Positions 11,935 through 24,794 of a stretch of 64,000 bases of DNA are shown here, in pieces. Where the stretch lies: the NCBI GenBank assembly GCA_029216955.1, contig JANAVB010023997.1, positions 1,459,694 to 1,523,693 of the forward strand, read 5' to 3'. The first letter of the stretch is position 1, and each line of letters opens with the position of its first letter. The notes below the pieces were generated by a model. The model ran no database searches. It worked only from the letters and a program-made list of their open reading frames with translations, and was not told the DNA's origin. The translations under genes were made by a program, and so were the position numbers. The stretch is from Iris pallida (lineage: Eukaryota; Streptophyta; Magnoliopsida; Asparagales; Iridaceae).

Positions 11935-11942
11935 CCTATATA
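11935..11942 (-). promoter_or_regulatory. Possible TATA box of Y (left LTR copy)
   Basis: TATATAGG on the minus strand, about 1.04 kb into the LTR, followed downstream by AAACCCTAACCC-like leader sequence. The right LTR has the same site at 18954-18961. Position and sequence fit a Pol II promoter, but there is no further support. Confidence 0.35.
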
Positions 11943-12977
11943 CATCAAGGTTGTGTACAGGGACTTGGGTCGAGCCTGAGGGTTTTTAGCTGAGCGGCTG
12001 TTGGGTGTTCGGTTATGTGGTGCTTTGGGGATGGTCTGGGCCGGTTCAGCTGGGATTTGGTAAGGGGAGCAATGGGCTGGGCTGGTTTGAGTTTGTATCT
12101 CATTTCCCTTTCACTAGCTATATATAGATATTTATGTATATATTTCCATATTCATATATTTATGTATTTGTGTCTATATATAACCATGTGATAAAGCCCT
12201 ATATTCATAAATGGATATTCCGTAGCCAATATGTATATATAATTCGTTTGAAGAATAAACGAATACTATTTATATTATTTTAAGAATAATATAATAACAA
12301 CAATAATAATAATAACAATAAGGATAAAATAATAATAACAATAATAATAAGATTAAGAATAATATAACAATAACAATAATAATAAAAAATAACCAACTAA
12401 AATGCCTACTTAGAGTTCTTGGTGAACATAACGTACTCCATCTTTATTTGGCCCTAGAACTTCGTACAATTATCTTAAAACACCATTTAAATATTAATAA
12501 TGAACTATTAAATATTCAGAAAATATTTATCAAGTCCTAAAATTGATAGGAATTATTTGTACACACCTAAAATGTCTACATGGCCGTCCTTGATATTTTT
12601 ACATGCCCACATGGGCTTGGATTTGGTTTGGGTCCAGTTTGGACTAAATGGGCACAACCGGTCTCTTAAAATCATAATCTTAATTAATATATAATTAATT
12701 AATCTATAGGGGTTAAGTCGCAACTTAGCCTGGTTTTTCTAGTTAGGACATACTTATGGCCTGGCCATCCCTACTATGGCTGATACACTAGTCGAGGCAC
12801 GTCATTGCACTATCCGTACCATAATTTCTAATCACCTTGTACTCTAATTTCTAAACATGACTAAAATTATCTATCGTAATAATTAACTAAATAATTATTT
12901 ATAAAATATTAAAAATCACCATTTAATTCAAATAAATAAATAAAATATAATTCAAAATTCTGGGCAGAGGGGTTACA

Positions 12978-15900
12978 AATCTATCCACTTTAAAAATAAT
13001 TTTGTCCTTGTAATTCTAATTCGTAACATTCCTAAATTCAAAAAAGATCTACTATTACCTTAATCCCCTTAAATTAAATTCCTCAAAAATAGTTTATATC
13101 CTTCTCATTGGCCATTTTGGCAACTACAAAAATCTCGAGGACTTCTACCCACCTTTGGTCACACTACTCCTCAAATCTACGTCACTAAAACTTTATAATC
13201 ATCCAACTATTTGCTAATAATTCTAACAATAGATATCTACTGCTTATGGTATCTATAATCCGCTCTTATATATCAAACAACCCAAAATTTAATATGCAAC
13301 AATTTTACACAAGTAGCTAAGAAATATTGGTAAATTCTAATAAACATGACCATTCGTCGCTCTACAATAGGAAGGACAAGAAGATAAGGATGAATAATCG
13401 AAAGCAATTATGAAGTTTCAAGAGCGGTAGAGAGTATCCAATGATGCAGATAGAAGAAAGTCTATAAACCCTTGACTTATCTGCTAGAGTGGCTACACTA
13501 GTCCAGTTATTTGCTAAATCGAAGAACCCTTCATTTCTTATAGGAGCTTGCAATCTGTGTAATACAGAAATTCCATTCTCAAAATTCTAAACAAGATTCC
13601 ATAATAGAACAAAATTTGAGAAATCAAGATTGTGATCTTTTTCGTGGTTATTTAAACACACGAGCAAAGGAATAAATGCAATACAGGATGCGACTTCCAG
13701 GTAGATGAAAAAAGGGTTACGGATCACATTCTAAGAGATGGGGACAACATAAAGGGGTGTAGGGACCTTTTTCAGACAGTTCGATTTTATAGTCCAATTA
13801 TGGTGGTCCGTATGAATTGGTATTACTGGGTCTTAGTGGGTTCCCCAATTGGACATCAGTCGTCGATTGGATGAACCTTGGACTTCAATATATTGACTGG
13901 ACAAGATCCCCGTGATAAAACTATTTCTACTAGGTTAGGATAACCTAGAATAAGTTTCCACCCAAGTGGTTGAGCTAGATGGCAGTCGGATTGGTTAAAT
14001 AGGTTCTATAAGCCCTGAAGATGCACCTTCCGTGACTTTTGTGTTTAAGTAGCACGAGAAGACACAATTGAATGACACACTAGTGACATGTGCGTAGTGG
14101 GCTTCGAGTCGATCACAACCATATATTGGGTCGAAAGATTCGAGTCGAAGTTGAGTCTCTATTTGTAGTCGAGAAGTTTACCGGTACTATGGTAAGGGTT
14201 ATAGTTAGTCCTCTTTACCTGAAAGTCGTACCATAAAAATATAGTACAAGAGGACGGGTTTGAGTGGGACGTGATATACCTAGATGAAGGTGGACTCGTC
14301 TAGATCTTGCATATGAAATTTGTTGGAAGGTTACAGCTGATCTTGTGCTCCGAATATTAATGACACGATCGGGGACACAAAATGATCTAAATGGAAAGTG
14401 TGAGCCCATGAGACACTAATTATCATCCTAATAGAAATCATTATAATCAGTCGGTAATGCTCTTATATCCTAAAAATTTAGAAGACTTACAGTCTACCCA
14501 CCTTAGAAGCTAGGACATGGTTTTAGGAATGATGTGGTTAGAAGAATTTTAAGGCTCGGGTATTGTACCCTGACTCTTGTTAATAAAGAATAAGGCACGA
14601 CGTAACGGAATACGGTAGATATGAGTCAACTCAAGGATCGTTCCGCAATGAATGGAAATAAGTGTGTACAATGACACATGGTCGATAAAATAGAATGACC
14701 TACTCGCCCACCATATACGAGAGTTATCGACGGGGTAACCAACTATAAGGTATATCCTACGAAAAGATTTCTAATAACTGAGTCGTGAGTTTCTTTTTGT
14801 GTTAGGCCTGCCAGACTATTGTCACAAGAGTCCTAGGGGTATGGGTTTAAGGGTTGCTAGTTAAAGCAAGCTTCACGCAAATAATTAGAGGCTCACAACA
14901 ATTGGTTTCTTGAGAATAGATAGCCTCCTAGGTTGTCATTTTGACCAATGATAAATCCTAATCATTCTCAAATTCAGATGGCTTGAAAGTCCCAATAGTA
15001 GTTTGAGGGTCGAGGGGAGAACGAGTAACTCAACCACATAGCTGGCCGATGGTAGCTACACTTGTGTATACAACTATCATAGCCATGGGGATACTATGTA
15101 CCTTTCTACCAATTATGAGCTTTCGTCTTTCCAATCAGTGAAAGACAAAAGCAATGAAGAGTTCAAGAAAGATGTCACTAAATACAATTACGTGATTCAA
15201 ATACGAATGTATAATTCAAGAGAAATTGTCAATACAGTCGCGGATGAGATCCTAGAGACATCTACATCTCAATCCACATAGGTTATTCAGAAGGAGGGCG
15301 AACCGGGTGCACTACGGTTGATCAGACCGTAATACATCGATTCTGATTAGACAATATATTAGTAGGCGTCCCCACTAAACACATGTCTTTAATCAAGCTC
15401 GAGAACAGAGTGAGCTTGCAAAACTAGACTGTAATAGCAGCATTGGTTAAGGTAGTCAAAATACAAGTATGCAAGATTTTTGAAAGAAGGCACAAGCGTG
15501 TCGAGTTTTGACGTGAGAATCAAACCTTACCCAATGTTCTTGCTTATACTGTCTTCCTGCTATCTTCTTATCCAAGGCCTTGGTCGACTAATGGATTATG
15601 GACCTCAAAATTCTATACTCTAGGTAAACCTATTAACGTCAATTAATATTCTCGTCAATAGGTCACAAGGACCACGGAATGCTAGATCGGAAGATGTGCT
15701 ACCCAACTGACAGTACTTCCATTAGTGTTGGTTCCGGATCTTAGGGAACATATAGGGCATTTCCTATCCTCTATAGTATCCTAACTTGTAATCATGTCTG
15801 AAATCATTTCACCGAGAGTTATGCCTCGTCCGTATACTCGGGCGGTGGTAACTCTTGGTTCCGTAATTCAGATGTGATATGCAACCAGATACTCTACCTT

Positions 15901-16796
15901 ATCTCGACACCAGGGTGACTATCGTCAAAGAGGATCACTAGCCATAGTTTTCAGTAACATTCTATAATCTATATTTTCTTAAACAAAATTCCAACTTTAG
16001 GGGTCGTGCCTCGCCAGTGCGCTGCTGGCTGCAGTGAATCCATAGTCTCCATAATTCAAATAAATGGCGACAGTACGCTGCTGTCCTGCCATTATGAGTT
16101 AACTAATCATTCCTTTAACTATGTTTATAAAAAAAATATAAGCTTCTAGAGATTCAAACAAGTTGACTATAAAATAAAGCGTAAGTATTATCAGCCACAA
16201 CCCTTAAAATAAAAGGTGAACAGGGAGGGAAATAACTGAAGACAAAGAAATACCAACATCCTAATATCTATTTCATATGTATTTAAACCATGGAGAAAAA
16301 ACTTGAATCGGAACTAACTCGAGGTTCATATGTGGATAACATAATCAGAAATTATATATAAAAAATAATTCTTAGGGCAAAAATTAGGAACTAAACGGGC
16401 AATTCGGGCTAAGATATGAGGGTGATGTCTAAAGAGGCAAAGAGAAGGAATTTAATAGTTTATCAAGGTTAGATCATTACTCCTTTGAAGCCTGGTCTCA
16501 CTAGTTGAATAATCTATCCACATTGGACTATATCGTCATATCAAGGGGTAATAGTGTACTTATGGAGATATAACAACTATCAAAATCAATAACCCTTCAT
16601 CTACATTGCATGGCTTAGACTACCCATCGGTAATTTGTGTAAGGGACTCCTAGTCCTAGTCATTCTCTTAAATTAAATTAATCATTGTTCGTGAATGAGC
16701 ATATTCTAGTCGCAGGCTCGCAATAGTACAACTAGCATACCATCACGAGTTCGCATATTTTGTGAAAACTGACCTGCATGGGCCACCACAAAAACT
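12978..16796 (-). other. Element Y interior, no recognisable coding sequence
   Basis: The end next to the left LTR holds the polypurine tract region (minus strand AAAGTGGATAGATT directly before TGTAACCCC). It is preceded by AAGGACAAAATTATTTTT, a variant of the gypsy segment seen in A and C. The other end holds the primer-binding site. In between I found no gag, protease, RT, RNase H or integrase motif on either strand. The longest frames (under 70 codons) are not convincing. Confidence 0.75.
16771..16788 (-). promoter_or_regulatory. Primer-binding site of Y, tRNA-Ile(AAU) type
   Basis: Plus strand GACCTGCATGGGCCACCA equals the 3' end of plant tRNA-Ile(AAU) including CCA, as I remember that tRNA. 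Read on the minus strand the site starts TGGTGGCCCATG, 8 nt after the LTR end. Confidence 0.8.
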
Positions 16797-17309
16797 TGTC
16801 ACGACCCGCACCCTTTTTTTTCTAAACGGATACGAGACTGTCCAAGCCAGCCTACGTCGCAGTGTCGGAGGTAGAACGCTGTCACGGCCTATGAAGATCA
16901 AAATTACAAATAATGCTCATTCACATAATTAATTTAACTTACAATGATCACAAGTTTTACATTTGTAGAAAATATAAACTTGTACAAATAAATGAATGAC
17001 TACAACTCAACTATCTAGCTAGTCTCTAGGCTTTTGTCTGCAAGTATTCCCGTCATTCCCCAAGCTAAGTGAATCTACGGCTAACCTGAAAAATGTTGGT
17101 TTTCAGTCAGGAATGGAACGAGCACAATTCACTGAAGGCAATTTAAAATAAAAAAAATGACTATACAACAGAGGTTAGACATCAATTACATGTTCTTGAA
17201 AATAAACAGGAAATACGTAAAACCAATAGCAAATAAATAGACACAAAATACTTTTCCCAACTGTTAGAAGTACCTTTGATATGTGATCGGTCTGGGACAC
17301 TACACCGCA

Positions 17310-17560
17310 CGGTCTACGAGGTCTACTTGCATAAAAAATAAGCACTGTCTACGATGTCTACTTGCAGAAAAATAAGTACTGTCTACGATGTCTACTTGCA
17401 GAAAAATAAGCATTGTCTACGATGTCTACTTGCAAAAAAATAAGCACGGTCTATGATGTCTACTTGCAAAAAAATAAACACGATCTACGATGTCTACTTG
17501 CAAAAAAATAAGCACTGTCTACGAGGTCTACTGCATGAAAATAAACATTGTCTACGGTCG
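17310..17560 (-). repeat. 34-bp minisatellite in Y right LTR
   Basis: About seven adjoining copies of the unit also found at 10306-10555, with private substitutions such as CTTGCAAAAAAATAA. It lies close to the LTR end next to the primer-binding site. Confidence 0.9.
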
Positions 17561-18953
17561 GATCAGACATCCTTGGTACTTCTCATTCCCGACTCAATAA
17601 TTTATAATAGAGTATAAAAATCACATAACCAATGGCCAATCAATAAAATATAGTAAAGATCAATATCGAAATGCAGACAATAAACTGTACTCGCCTGTGG
17701 TCCTTTGCTGGTGAAACCGACAATCCGAACTACTCGGTGTACCACAATAGTCAAAACTCCTACAACAGTCTCCGGATGCTGAAATAGACAATACTCATAA
17801 TCTCAGAATAGTCAAATTATCTAGGATTGTCTGTCCTTAAGTCCAATTCTGGACACAGGGGCAAAACGGTAATTTTGGCCAAAATAGTGTCCGTCGTTGG
17901 ACCTGCTTTGCACCGAAAAGCGTGCCAGAGCCAACGGTCTCTAAAGTCATCAAACTATATGTCTACGAGTCCAGTTTTTCGATACGAACCCAACCGTATG
18001 TCCTAAGTTGGATTTCGGTGGGCCGTACACAAAATCGTCCGTTGAGTCGGACCGTGGGGCCCGCAAAACGGCGTCCGATTCAACTGTCTCAGAATTGGAC
18101 CAAACTTGGCATACAGGACCAGAAAAATGATACGGTCCTGTTAGCACAAGTTTTGTCTCGATATGACGAGCGTGCACAAAGTAATTGAGAAATTTGCACA
18201 GAGGCCGATACGGGAAATTTTGACGGATACGCATCAATTTTGTCGCGCACACGTGACCAATTTGAATTCCGTCAAAGCCGACACGACCACGAAGCCGTTA
18301 TGCACCTTTCGATGCTTTCGGTCCGCGACCACGTCGTCCGGATTGGCGGGACTCACGTCGTATCGAGAGATTTTATTGAATTTCTTTAATTTCGAAACTA
18401 GTTTTCTTCTAAAAGTTTGAGACTGAATTAATCACTAACTAACAAATGAAAATTAAAACTATTAATTGGGTTTCTATCTTGTATATGTTGTTATCAAGCC
18501 TGTTCAAACAGATTTTTAATACAGCCGAGGAATCGGCAAAATTTTGCCTTCCCAAAATTGTTGTTTGAACCCAGTATGGTTCTGTTTTCAAATAGATTTT
18601 TTTCGATCTTTGGATCGAAACACTGGACATATGGTTCTACTAACCTAAAACCTATTTAATAGAATATGAACTTGGTTATATTGGCTTTTCAAAACATGTT
18701 ACGGATCAAAAAATGAACAATTGTCGACAGAGAAATCGTACCACGAAGTTCGGCTCGAGCACTGCTGTGCTGCTCTGTGTCCTGTACGCTCTGCGTGCGT
18801 GTCCGGCGTTTGCGCACGCTCCGGCGCACCGTGGCCGGCCTGCGGTTGCGCACGGCGGCGCCAGTATGGGGAAAGGGTCGCCAGGTGGTCGGCGCTGGTT
18901 TGGGTTAGGGTTTGCGTATCAATTCTCGCCGCTGCCTCTCGGCTCTCTATACA

Positions 18954-18961
18954 CCTATATA
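18954..18961 (-). promoter_or_regulatory. Possible TATA box of Y (right LTR copy)
   Basis: TATATAGG on the minus strand at the same place as in the left LTR. In the 5' LTR it would drive the genomic transcript. Confidence 0.35.
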
Positions 18962-20023
18962 CATCAAGGCTGTGTACAGGGACTTGGGTCGGGCCTGAGG
19001 GTTTTTAGCTGAGCGGCTGTTGGGTGTTCGGTTATGTGGTGCTTTGGGGATGGTCTGGGCCGGTTCAGCTGGGATTTGGTAAGGGGAGCAATGGGCTGGG
19101 CTGGTTTGAGTTTGTATCTCATTTCCCTTTCACTAGCTATATATAGATATTTATGTATATATTTCCATATTCATATATTTATTTATTTGTGTCTATATAT
19201 AACCATGTGATAAAGCCCTATATACATAAATGAATATTTTGTAGCCAATATGTATATATAATTCGTTTGAAGAATAAACGAATACTATTTATATTATTTT
19301 AAGAATAATATAATAACAACAATAATAATAATAACAAAAAAGATAAAATAATAATAACAATATTAATAATATTAAGAATAATATAACAATAACAATAATA
19401 ATAAAAAATAACCAACTAAAATGTCCACTTAGAGTTCTTGGTGAACATAACGTACTCCATTATATTTGGCCCTAGAACTTCGTACAATTATCTTAAAACA
19501 CTATTTAAATATTAATAATGAACTATTAAATATTCAGAAAATATTTATCAAGTCCTAAAATTGATAAGAATTATTTGTACACACCTAAAATGTCTACATG
19601 GCCGTCCTAGATCTTTCTACATGCCCACATGGGCTTGGATTTGGTTCGGGTCCAGTTTGGATTAAATGGGCACAACCGGTCTCTTAAAATCATAATCTTA
19701 ATTAATATATAATTAATTAATCTATAGGGGTTAAGTCGCAACTTAGCCTGGTTTTTCTAGTTATGATATACTTATGGCCTGGCCATTCCTACTATGGCTA
19801 ATACACTAGTCGAGGCACGTCATTGTACTATCCGTGCCATGATTCCTAATCACCTTGTACTCCAATTTCTAAACATGACTAAAATTATCTATCGTAATAA
19901 TTAACTAAATAGTTATTTATAAAATATTAAAAACCACCATTTAATTCAAATAAATAAATAAAATATAATTCAAAATTCCGGGCAGAGGGATTACAATTTT
20001 ACCTTATTTTTCCAGGATATACC

Positions 20024-20345
20024 GACGTACAGAGACATCACAAAATGTCGGTACTATATACCGACGCATAGCGACATCACAAAATGTCGGTAATTTTCCC
20101 AGGGAATACCGACGTATAGCGACATCATAAACGTTGCTAGTTCATCGACGAAACGACGGTAAACGTCGGTATATTACCGACATATATGTGCGTCGGTAAA
20201 CGTCGATGTTGGCGACGATCAGCAACGTCTTTCCAAACAGCGACTAAGGTTTTCGCGACAAGAAGAAGACGTCGCTAAATACGTCGCTAAAATTGTTTAG
20301 CGACGTCTTTAGGCATTTTAGCGACGTCTTTAGGCGTCGCTAAAT
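20024..20345 (+). repeat. CACTA right subterminal array, part 2
   Basis: Continues the array cut by Y: TACCGACGTA, ACGTCGGTA, AGCGACGTC and GGCGTCGCTAAA in both orientations up to the terminal repeat. Confidence 0.9.
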
Positions 20346-20363
20346 TGCCTTATTCTGGTAGTG
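20335..20363 (-). repeat. CACTA right terminal inverted repeat
   Basis: Inverted it reads CACTACCAGAATAAGGCA, the intact version of the terminus. It is followed by the AAT duplication (20364-20366). Confidence 0.95.
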
Positions 20364-20366
20364 AAT

Positions 20367-21539
20367 CCAAAGGCACGCATACGGATTGCCGCCCATGCCG
20401 ACTCATCTATATGAACTAGTCACTAGCGCCCAGCGCTATAATGGACTCCCTTTATAGCTTTTGATTAGACATGCACCCCTTGCCAGCGCGAGTAGCGAGC
20501 TCCGCTGCAAGTCCCCGCCTAACCCGTGCGGTCATCCAGCACAGCTAAAATGTCTACCATCGAAACGGTTGCCATGGGCCGCCTGGGTCACCGTTCGAGA
20601 AACTGTTTATTTACCTTGTACAAGTTTTGCAATGACCATGCAAGACTCGACTCGAACTGACATCTCACATAGTCAATCTACTTCTAGTGTTACCATCTCT
20701 TTCAGGGCCAAGTTCAATACTTCTCACATCTGAGACCTTGCCTCGATGACCCGGTCGCGAGTATTCTTCCTTCTTGCCCAATCATTTCATTCGACTAAGG
20801 AACGACTATTTGAAAGCCCTCCTTCCAACTCAATTTAATCAACCATGGCCCGTGCCTTAAAACACTAAGTCCATGACATCGTGTCTTAAACCAACTTGAA
20901 CTCTATGCGACGCCACCGCCCAAGTCATACTCTATATGACGGGCCTTGAGACCGTAAGACTATGTAGTTATACTCCACCGTAGAACTCATAGGACCATTT
21001 TTAGAATGACTTAAGTCGACCGCCATTACTTTGCCTAACTTAATCAAGCCTATAACTTAACCCAAGGGACGAGCAAAGGCTATGCCAAGCCTTGCATCGT
21101 GGAAGCGTACATGCTTTATCGAGCATTTACGCGGGCGATGCCTATGACTTAGGCTAATTCATGGTTTGTGTCGAAGACCAAATTTTTACTTCTTCCAAGC
21201 CCCGGGACGAAGGACTGAGTATCATTTTCAAAGCACGATGTGCACCAACTCTAAGCCAACCATTGGACTTTTCCATATTCTAAGTTAATTCGAGCCGTCG
21301 GGATTATTCCCTTATCTATGTGGATTCGTCTCTTTTATTATCAAGCATACTTGTGCCAGTTGAAAACATATGCAAATTATTATGTGAAGGCTAAGATGGG
21401 GCAAGTTCACCGAAACTATCCCACCTGAGCGAGCGGTCGCCTCGACCGAGGGGGCCTTCGAGCAGTCGTTGCAAGACTAAGTCCGAATGCCGTTGGCGTT
21501 CCGATTCCTCCGATTGACTGAGCGGGATGGGGCACTACA
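20367..21539 (-). repeat. Element Z left LTR, second segment
   Basis: Resumes Z after the CACTA element and ends GGGGCACTACA. On the minus strand that gives an LTR start TGTAGTGCCCC, matched by an end GGGACGTGACA at the other LTR. There is no recognisable coding. The exact end is inferred from the adjoining polypurine-like segment. Confidence 0.65.
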
Positions 21540-24088
21540 TCATACACCACTCGGAAAAAGTTTTGTCCTTGAAACTAACTGAGTACACTTATCGACTTAT
21601 AACTTGATTCCATATCCTATATTTCTCGCACACATTTCTCCTATACATTTCTCAAATTCGAGCCATGCTCGTGGTACCCTCAATCTTTTCTTCAAAACTC
21701 ACAATCTCAAAATCCTCGACACTTTTCTGTTCCTCAAATCTCACTTGATTCAACGTATCACTTAGTTTGGATCGTGCACATATTCCAGGCATCCCCAAAA
21801 TGCGTGCATTTTAGCCAAGCCTCGTGCTAGAGAATCCGCCATCACCACTTGAGTCGGATCGTGCACATATTCAAGCGTCCCTAATATACATGCATGTCAA
21901 TCGAGCCTTATGAGTGGTGCCTCCATAATTCATATCGCTCCGCACCGGGACGTCTGTCTAACCGCTAGGCTATGTCTTTAGGCTAAGGTCATCCGTCAGT
22001 ATTGGAATCATATTTTTCGACAATAATATCAATACTGACCCCATCCTAAGGTCAAACCAAATTGATAGTACGGGATTTTCTACCCAAGCTTGCATCACTC
22101 TGAATTCTAAACATCGAGCATCGATTCTCTATACACATCCCAGCATTTCGTCGTACGGGGTCTGAGTCATTCAGCAAAGCCATCCTACGATAACTCATGT
22201 TTCAACCAATTCTACGACATATCAATATCGTTCGTTCAACAAACCATCTTGCATAGTCTATCCCTTCAAACACGTTTGATATAGTTCGCCTATCAATCCT
22301 TTTCAAAATCAAGCACGCTACGACACAATTCGTCGCTAACAAAAATTTCACATTCCCTAAGTCATCTATTTCAATTCACGTAATCGATCGCAAGGTCATT
22401 TAACTTAACAATATGCCACGCTCCGATCTCACGCGAGTCCGATTACCCACGGTGGGCATGAAATCACCATACAATGCTCCCGCAGAATAATCATTCTCAT
22501 CGGGGCATAACTCTTGTTTTGAGTCTAGACTAATTCATTCTCGATACGCGGATTGGACCTACTCAATCCTTAAGTTTATTCAATCATCAATCGCAAGTCC
22601 TAACATCCTCGAATTGTCCTTCGCATCAAACCAACAAGTTGAGACAATCAAAGTTGCCGCATCCTGATTTTCCAAGTTCGATCATTCTCACGACATGAAT
22701 CACCATGTCAGCGCTCACGCGAAATGATCGTCCCAAATCCGACGCGACGAATGTGTGAGGCTGGAGTTGCGCTCATACAATACAAGAATGTCGACGTTGT
22801 GGTTATCCGCGTAACCATCAAGACACAATCATTTTCATCCAACATTTATCTCAATCAAAATCCTAAGTATAGCATCCAACCGAACAATAACACTTGTACG
22901 ACCGTCATTCGCCGAGTCAGGGTACCCTCGAGTTATCGTATATTGATCTTTGATACGCCTAAATACCATCGACGATATGTGTAACCTGACGATCTTCTTT
23001 TGTAACCAATTTTGAGTCGTGCGAATGATGCTATCGTCCGACTGGATAATCTCCTCGACATTCAAATTCAAGTTCGATCATTATCCCTCGAATCATTCAC
23101 AACATCAATTTCCTCAATCCTAAATTTGCGTATTGTTCATCCGTTCATCTTAAGTCATCGACCAACGTATTTCCTCAATTTGCATCATTCCTTGCTAACT
23201 CAATCATCGAACGACATCCATTCCAATCTTCAGAGTCATTTTCAAACATTCGAATCAAAATTTTTATGCACGCTATCTTCTTGTCGTGCTAAGTTTTCAT
23301 ATACGATTCTTATCGATTTCCTCGATCAAGTCATCCATTCGTACACCCTATCTTTTTCTCGATTCGATTTCACCTACTCAAATATTTTGCATTTCATACT
23401 CGCACAATCACTATCCCGTGCACATTCCGTGTGCGTCAGTTTCTAGGTTGTTCGAATCAACTCATCAAATCTCAAGACCACAACTTATTCAACGATACTC
23501 AATTTACGGCTTTGCATACGTGCGACGCTTGCTAATAGACTCATCGACACCCTATATCCTCAATCGATCGATCGACATCCCTAGGATATCGCATACACCA
23601 CTCAGGGACGAAGTCATTCAATAAATCCTCAATCATTCGATTCATAAACTATTTTCTCGAATTTTTCGTCCGAAAGGTTCCTCAAAATCCAAGTACGCTC
23701 ATCTATATCGCACCAACGTTATTGTCACTCGATAGTACCACTATCGATTGTCATCTCATTTACTCAATCGAGTCCAACACATTTCTTACTCGAAATATTA
23801 CAAATCCCGTACTCGACTCTTCTAAGGTCGACGCAACTTTGGTGTATATGCCCAGCTCGACTTAGCCAACCGTGCTTACGTAAACCATCTTTTTGTTTCT
23901 TGTCAAACTGTTCTCCTACATTTTGTAAATTAATTAGACTTATTGTATGGACATTCCGTGGGACATTTGAGAGAGAGCGCACCAACGATATCAACATGCA
24001 GAAGCAATAATTCAGAGTTTGCAAAAACAACAGAGTAAAAGAATTCAATCGATAGTCCAAGAACGTAAACCGTACTCTGATACCATTA
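21540..24088 (-). other. Element Z interior, non-coding
   Basis: The minus strand next to the LTR reads GAGTGGTGTATGA, preceded by TTCAAGGACAAAACTTTTT. This is the gypsy-type segment before a polypurine tract. The remainder (2.5 kb) has no gag/pol motif. The plus strand is poor in G and rich in C, A and T, with TCAATC/ATCGA-type short motifs, especially 22300-23800. Open frames up to ~144 codons on the plus strand run against the element's orientation and match nothing I know. Confidence 0.6.
24075..24085 (-). promoter_or_regulatory. Primer-binding site of Z, initiator-Met tRNA type
   Basis: Plus strand CTCTGATACCA, minus strand TGGTATCAGAG, the standard plant retrotransposon site. It lies 3 nt from the LTR start at 24089 and fixes Z's orientation. 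Confidence 0.85.
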
Positions 24089-24658
24089 TGTCACGTCCCG
24101 CTCCCATAGAAGCGATCATCCTCGCTAAGGCGTGATGCCACACGAGCCTAGATTGCGCTCGTGCAAGACGAATTCCATAACGGCCGATTTCAGCGGCTGC
24201 GACAGGGTCGTCGTACAGAAGTTCCAAGCAGAGACATTGAATATGCCAGCAGAATTTAGAACAAAAACACAAGTCATTCAAAATATACATTTTTATTGAT
24301 ATTGGAACAAAGATTACAATAGAGCGCAAGGCCAAGATTACAAGTCACTCAAGCTCACTCTTCTCACATTACAAGTCACTCAGCTCTCTCTCTCATCTCT
24401 CAATACAAGTCTTGAGCCAGCGGATACTTAGGAAGGCGACGTCCATACATTATGTCCCGTATAAGTCTTGACTCCATGCGGCTGCACGCTTCGAATTGCC
24501 AAGGAACTTCGTGTCTCGACGCATCCAAGCGAGCTCCGTACAACGAGCTTCTACCTGTGCCTGCACATGAAAACTATGTGGGTGTCAGTACTCAACTGTA
24601 CTGGTGGAATGAGATCCTCGCCCACCCATACAAAACTGACACGTTTATTTACTTTGTG
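24089..24658 (-). repeat. Element Z right LTR, first part, cut by element A
   Basis: Begins TGTCACGTCCCGCTCCC and matches 1-490 from about 24168. It is interrupted at 24658 by element A. The uninterrupted order ACTTTGTGCAAC is seen in the left LTR near 488. Confidence 0.85.
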
Positions 24659-24794
24659 TGTCACGACCCGCACCCGCTGTAAGGGTACGTGTGCGTAACA
24701 ACGCCCAGCCCACACCGTAAAAATGGCATGGAACGATGTAAGTTAACTACTCTAACAATAGTTTATATAATATCAAAAACCTGTCAAGAATATG
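24659..24794 (-). repeat. Element A left LTR, segment 1
   Basis: Aligns with 62782-62916 of the right LTR with few differences. Interrupted at 24794 by element B. Confidence 0.92.

Larger units (their letters stand above)
9789..12977 (-). repeat. Element Y left LTR (3' LTR in element sense)
   Basis: Starts TGTCACGACCTGCACC and ends GGGGTTACA; closely matches 16797-19995. It contains a 34-bp tandem array, a possible TATA box, and an AT-rich AATAATAAC stretch near 12290-12390. Open frames inside it have no domain match that I recognise. Confidence 0.95.
9789..19995 (-). mobile_element. Element Y: 10.2-kb LTR retrotransposon with non-coding interior, nested in the CACTA element
   Basis: Two ~3.2-kb LTRs (TG...CA on the plus strand) flank 3.8 kb. 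The 5-bp duplication ATTTT lies at 9784-9788 and 19996-20000. An inverted tRNA-Ile primer-binding site just inside the right LTR sets the orientation as minus. The interior has no recognisable gag, RT or integrase, so Y fits the large retrotransposon derivative (LARD) class, mobilised in trans. The LTRs differ by a few percent by eye, more than those of B, suggesting an older insertion. Confidence 0.95.
16797..19995 (-). repeat. Element Y right LTR (5' LTR in element sense)
   Basis: Starts TGTCACGACCCGCACC and ends GGGATTACA, followed by the ATTTT target duplication. Same layout as the left LTR, including the 34-bp array (17310-17560) and TATA-like site (18954-18961). Confidence 0.95.
1037..20363 (+). 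mobile_element. Element X: CACTA (En/Spm) DNA transposon, 19.3 kb including a nested retrotransposon
   Basis: The right end reads inward CACTACCAGAATAAGG and the left end TACTACTAGAATAAGT. The first 29 bases agree at 24 positions. A 3-bp duplication, AAT, flanks it (1034-1036 and 20364-20366), the length typical of CACTA elements. Arrays of GCGACGT/ACGTCGC-type subterminal repeats lie inside both ends, and two CACTA-type genes lie between. Without nested element Y and its duplication, X is about 9.1 kb. The left terminus has lost the first C (now T), and both genes are broken, so the copy should be unable to transpose. Confidence 0.95.
1..24658 (-). mobile_element. Element Z: non-autonomous LTR retrotransposon, oldest layer, truncated by window start
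   Basis: Positions 1 to about 490 align with 24168-24658, so two LTRs of one element are visible. The right LTR starts TGTCACGTCCCG at 24089. It is directly preceded by an inverted initiator-Met primer-binding site, so Z is read on the minus strand. The left LTR runs 1-1036, is interrupted by CACTA element X, and resumes at 20367-21539. The interior (21540-24088) shows no gag or pol. Z's right LTR is cut at 24658 by element A and should resume beyond the window. About 79 bases of the left LTR lie upstream of base 1, judged from the right copy. Confidence 0.85.

Noticed and set aside
11640..11993. 117- and 95-codon frames in Y's LTR, conserved at 18713-19012
   Set aside because: They lie antisense to the element around its probable promoter and are GC-rich; conservation reflects LTR duplication.
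15096..15281. 61-codon frame in Y's interior
   Set aside because: Short, isolated, without motif and opposite to the element's orientation.
23012..23446. 144-codon plus-strand frame in Z's interior
   Set aside because: Opposite to Z's orientation, in compositionally skewed sequence, with no recognisable motif.
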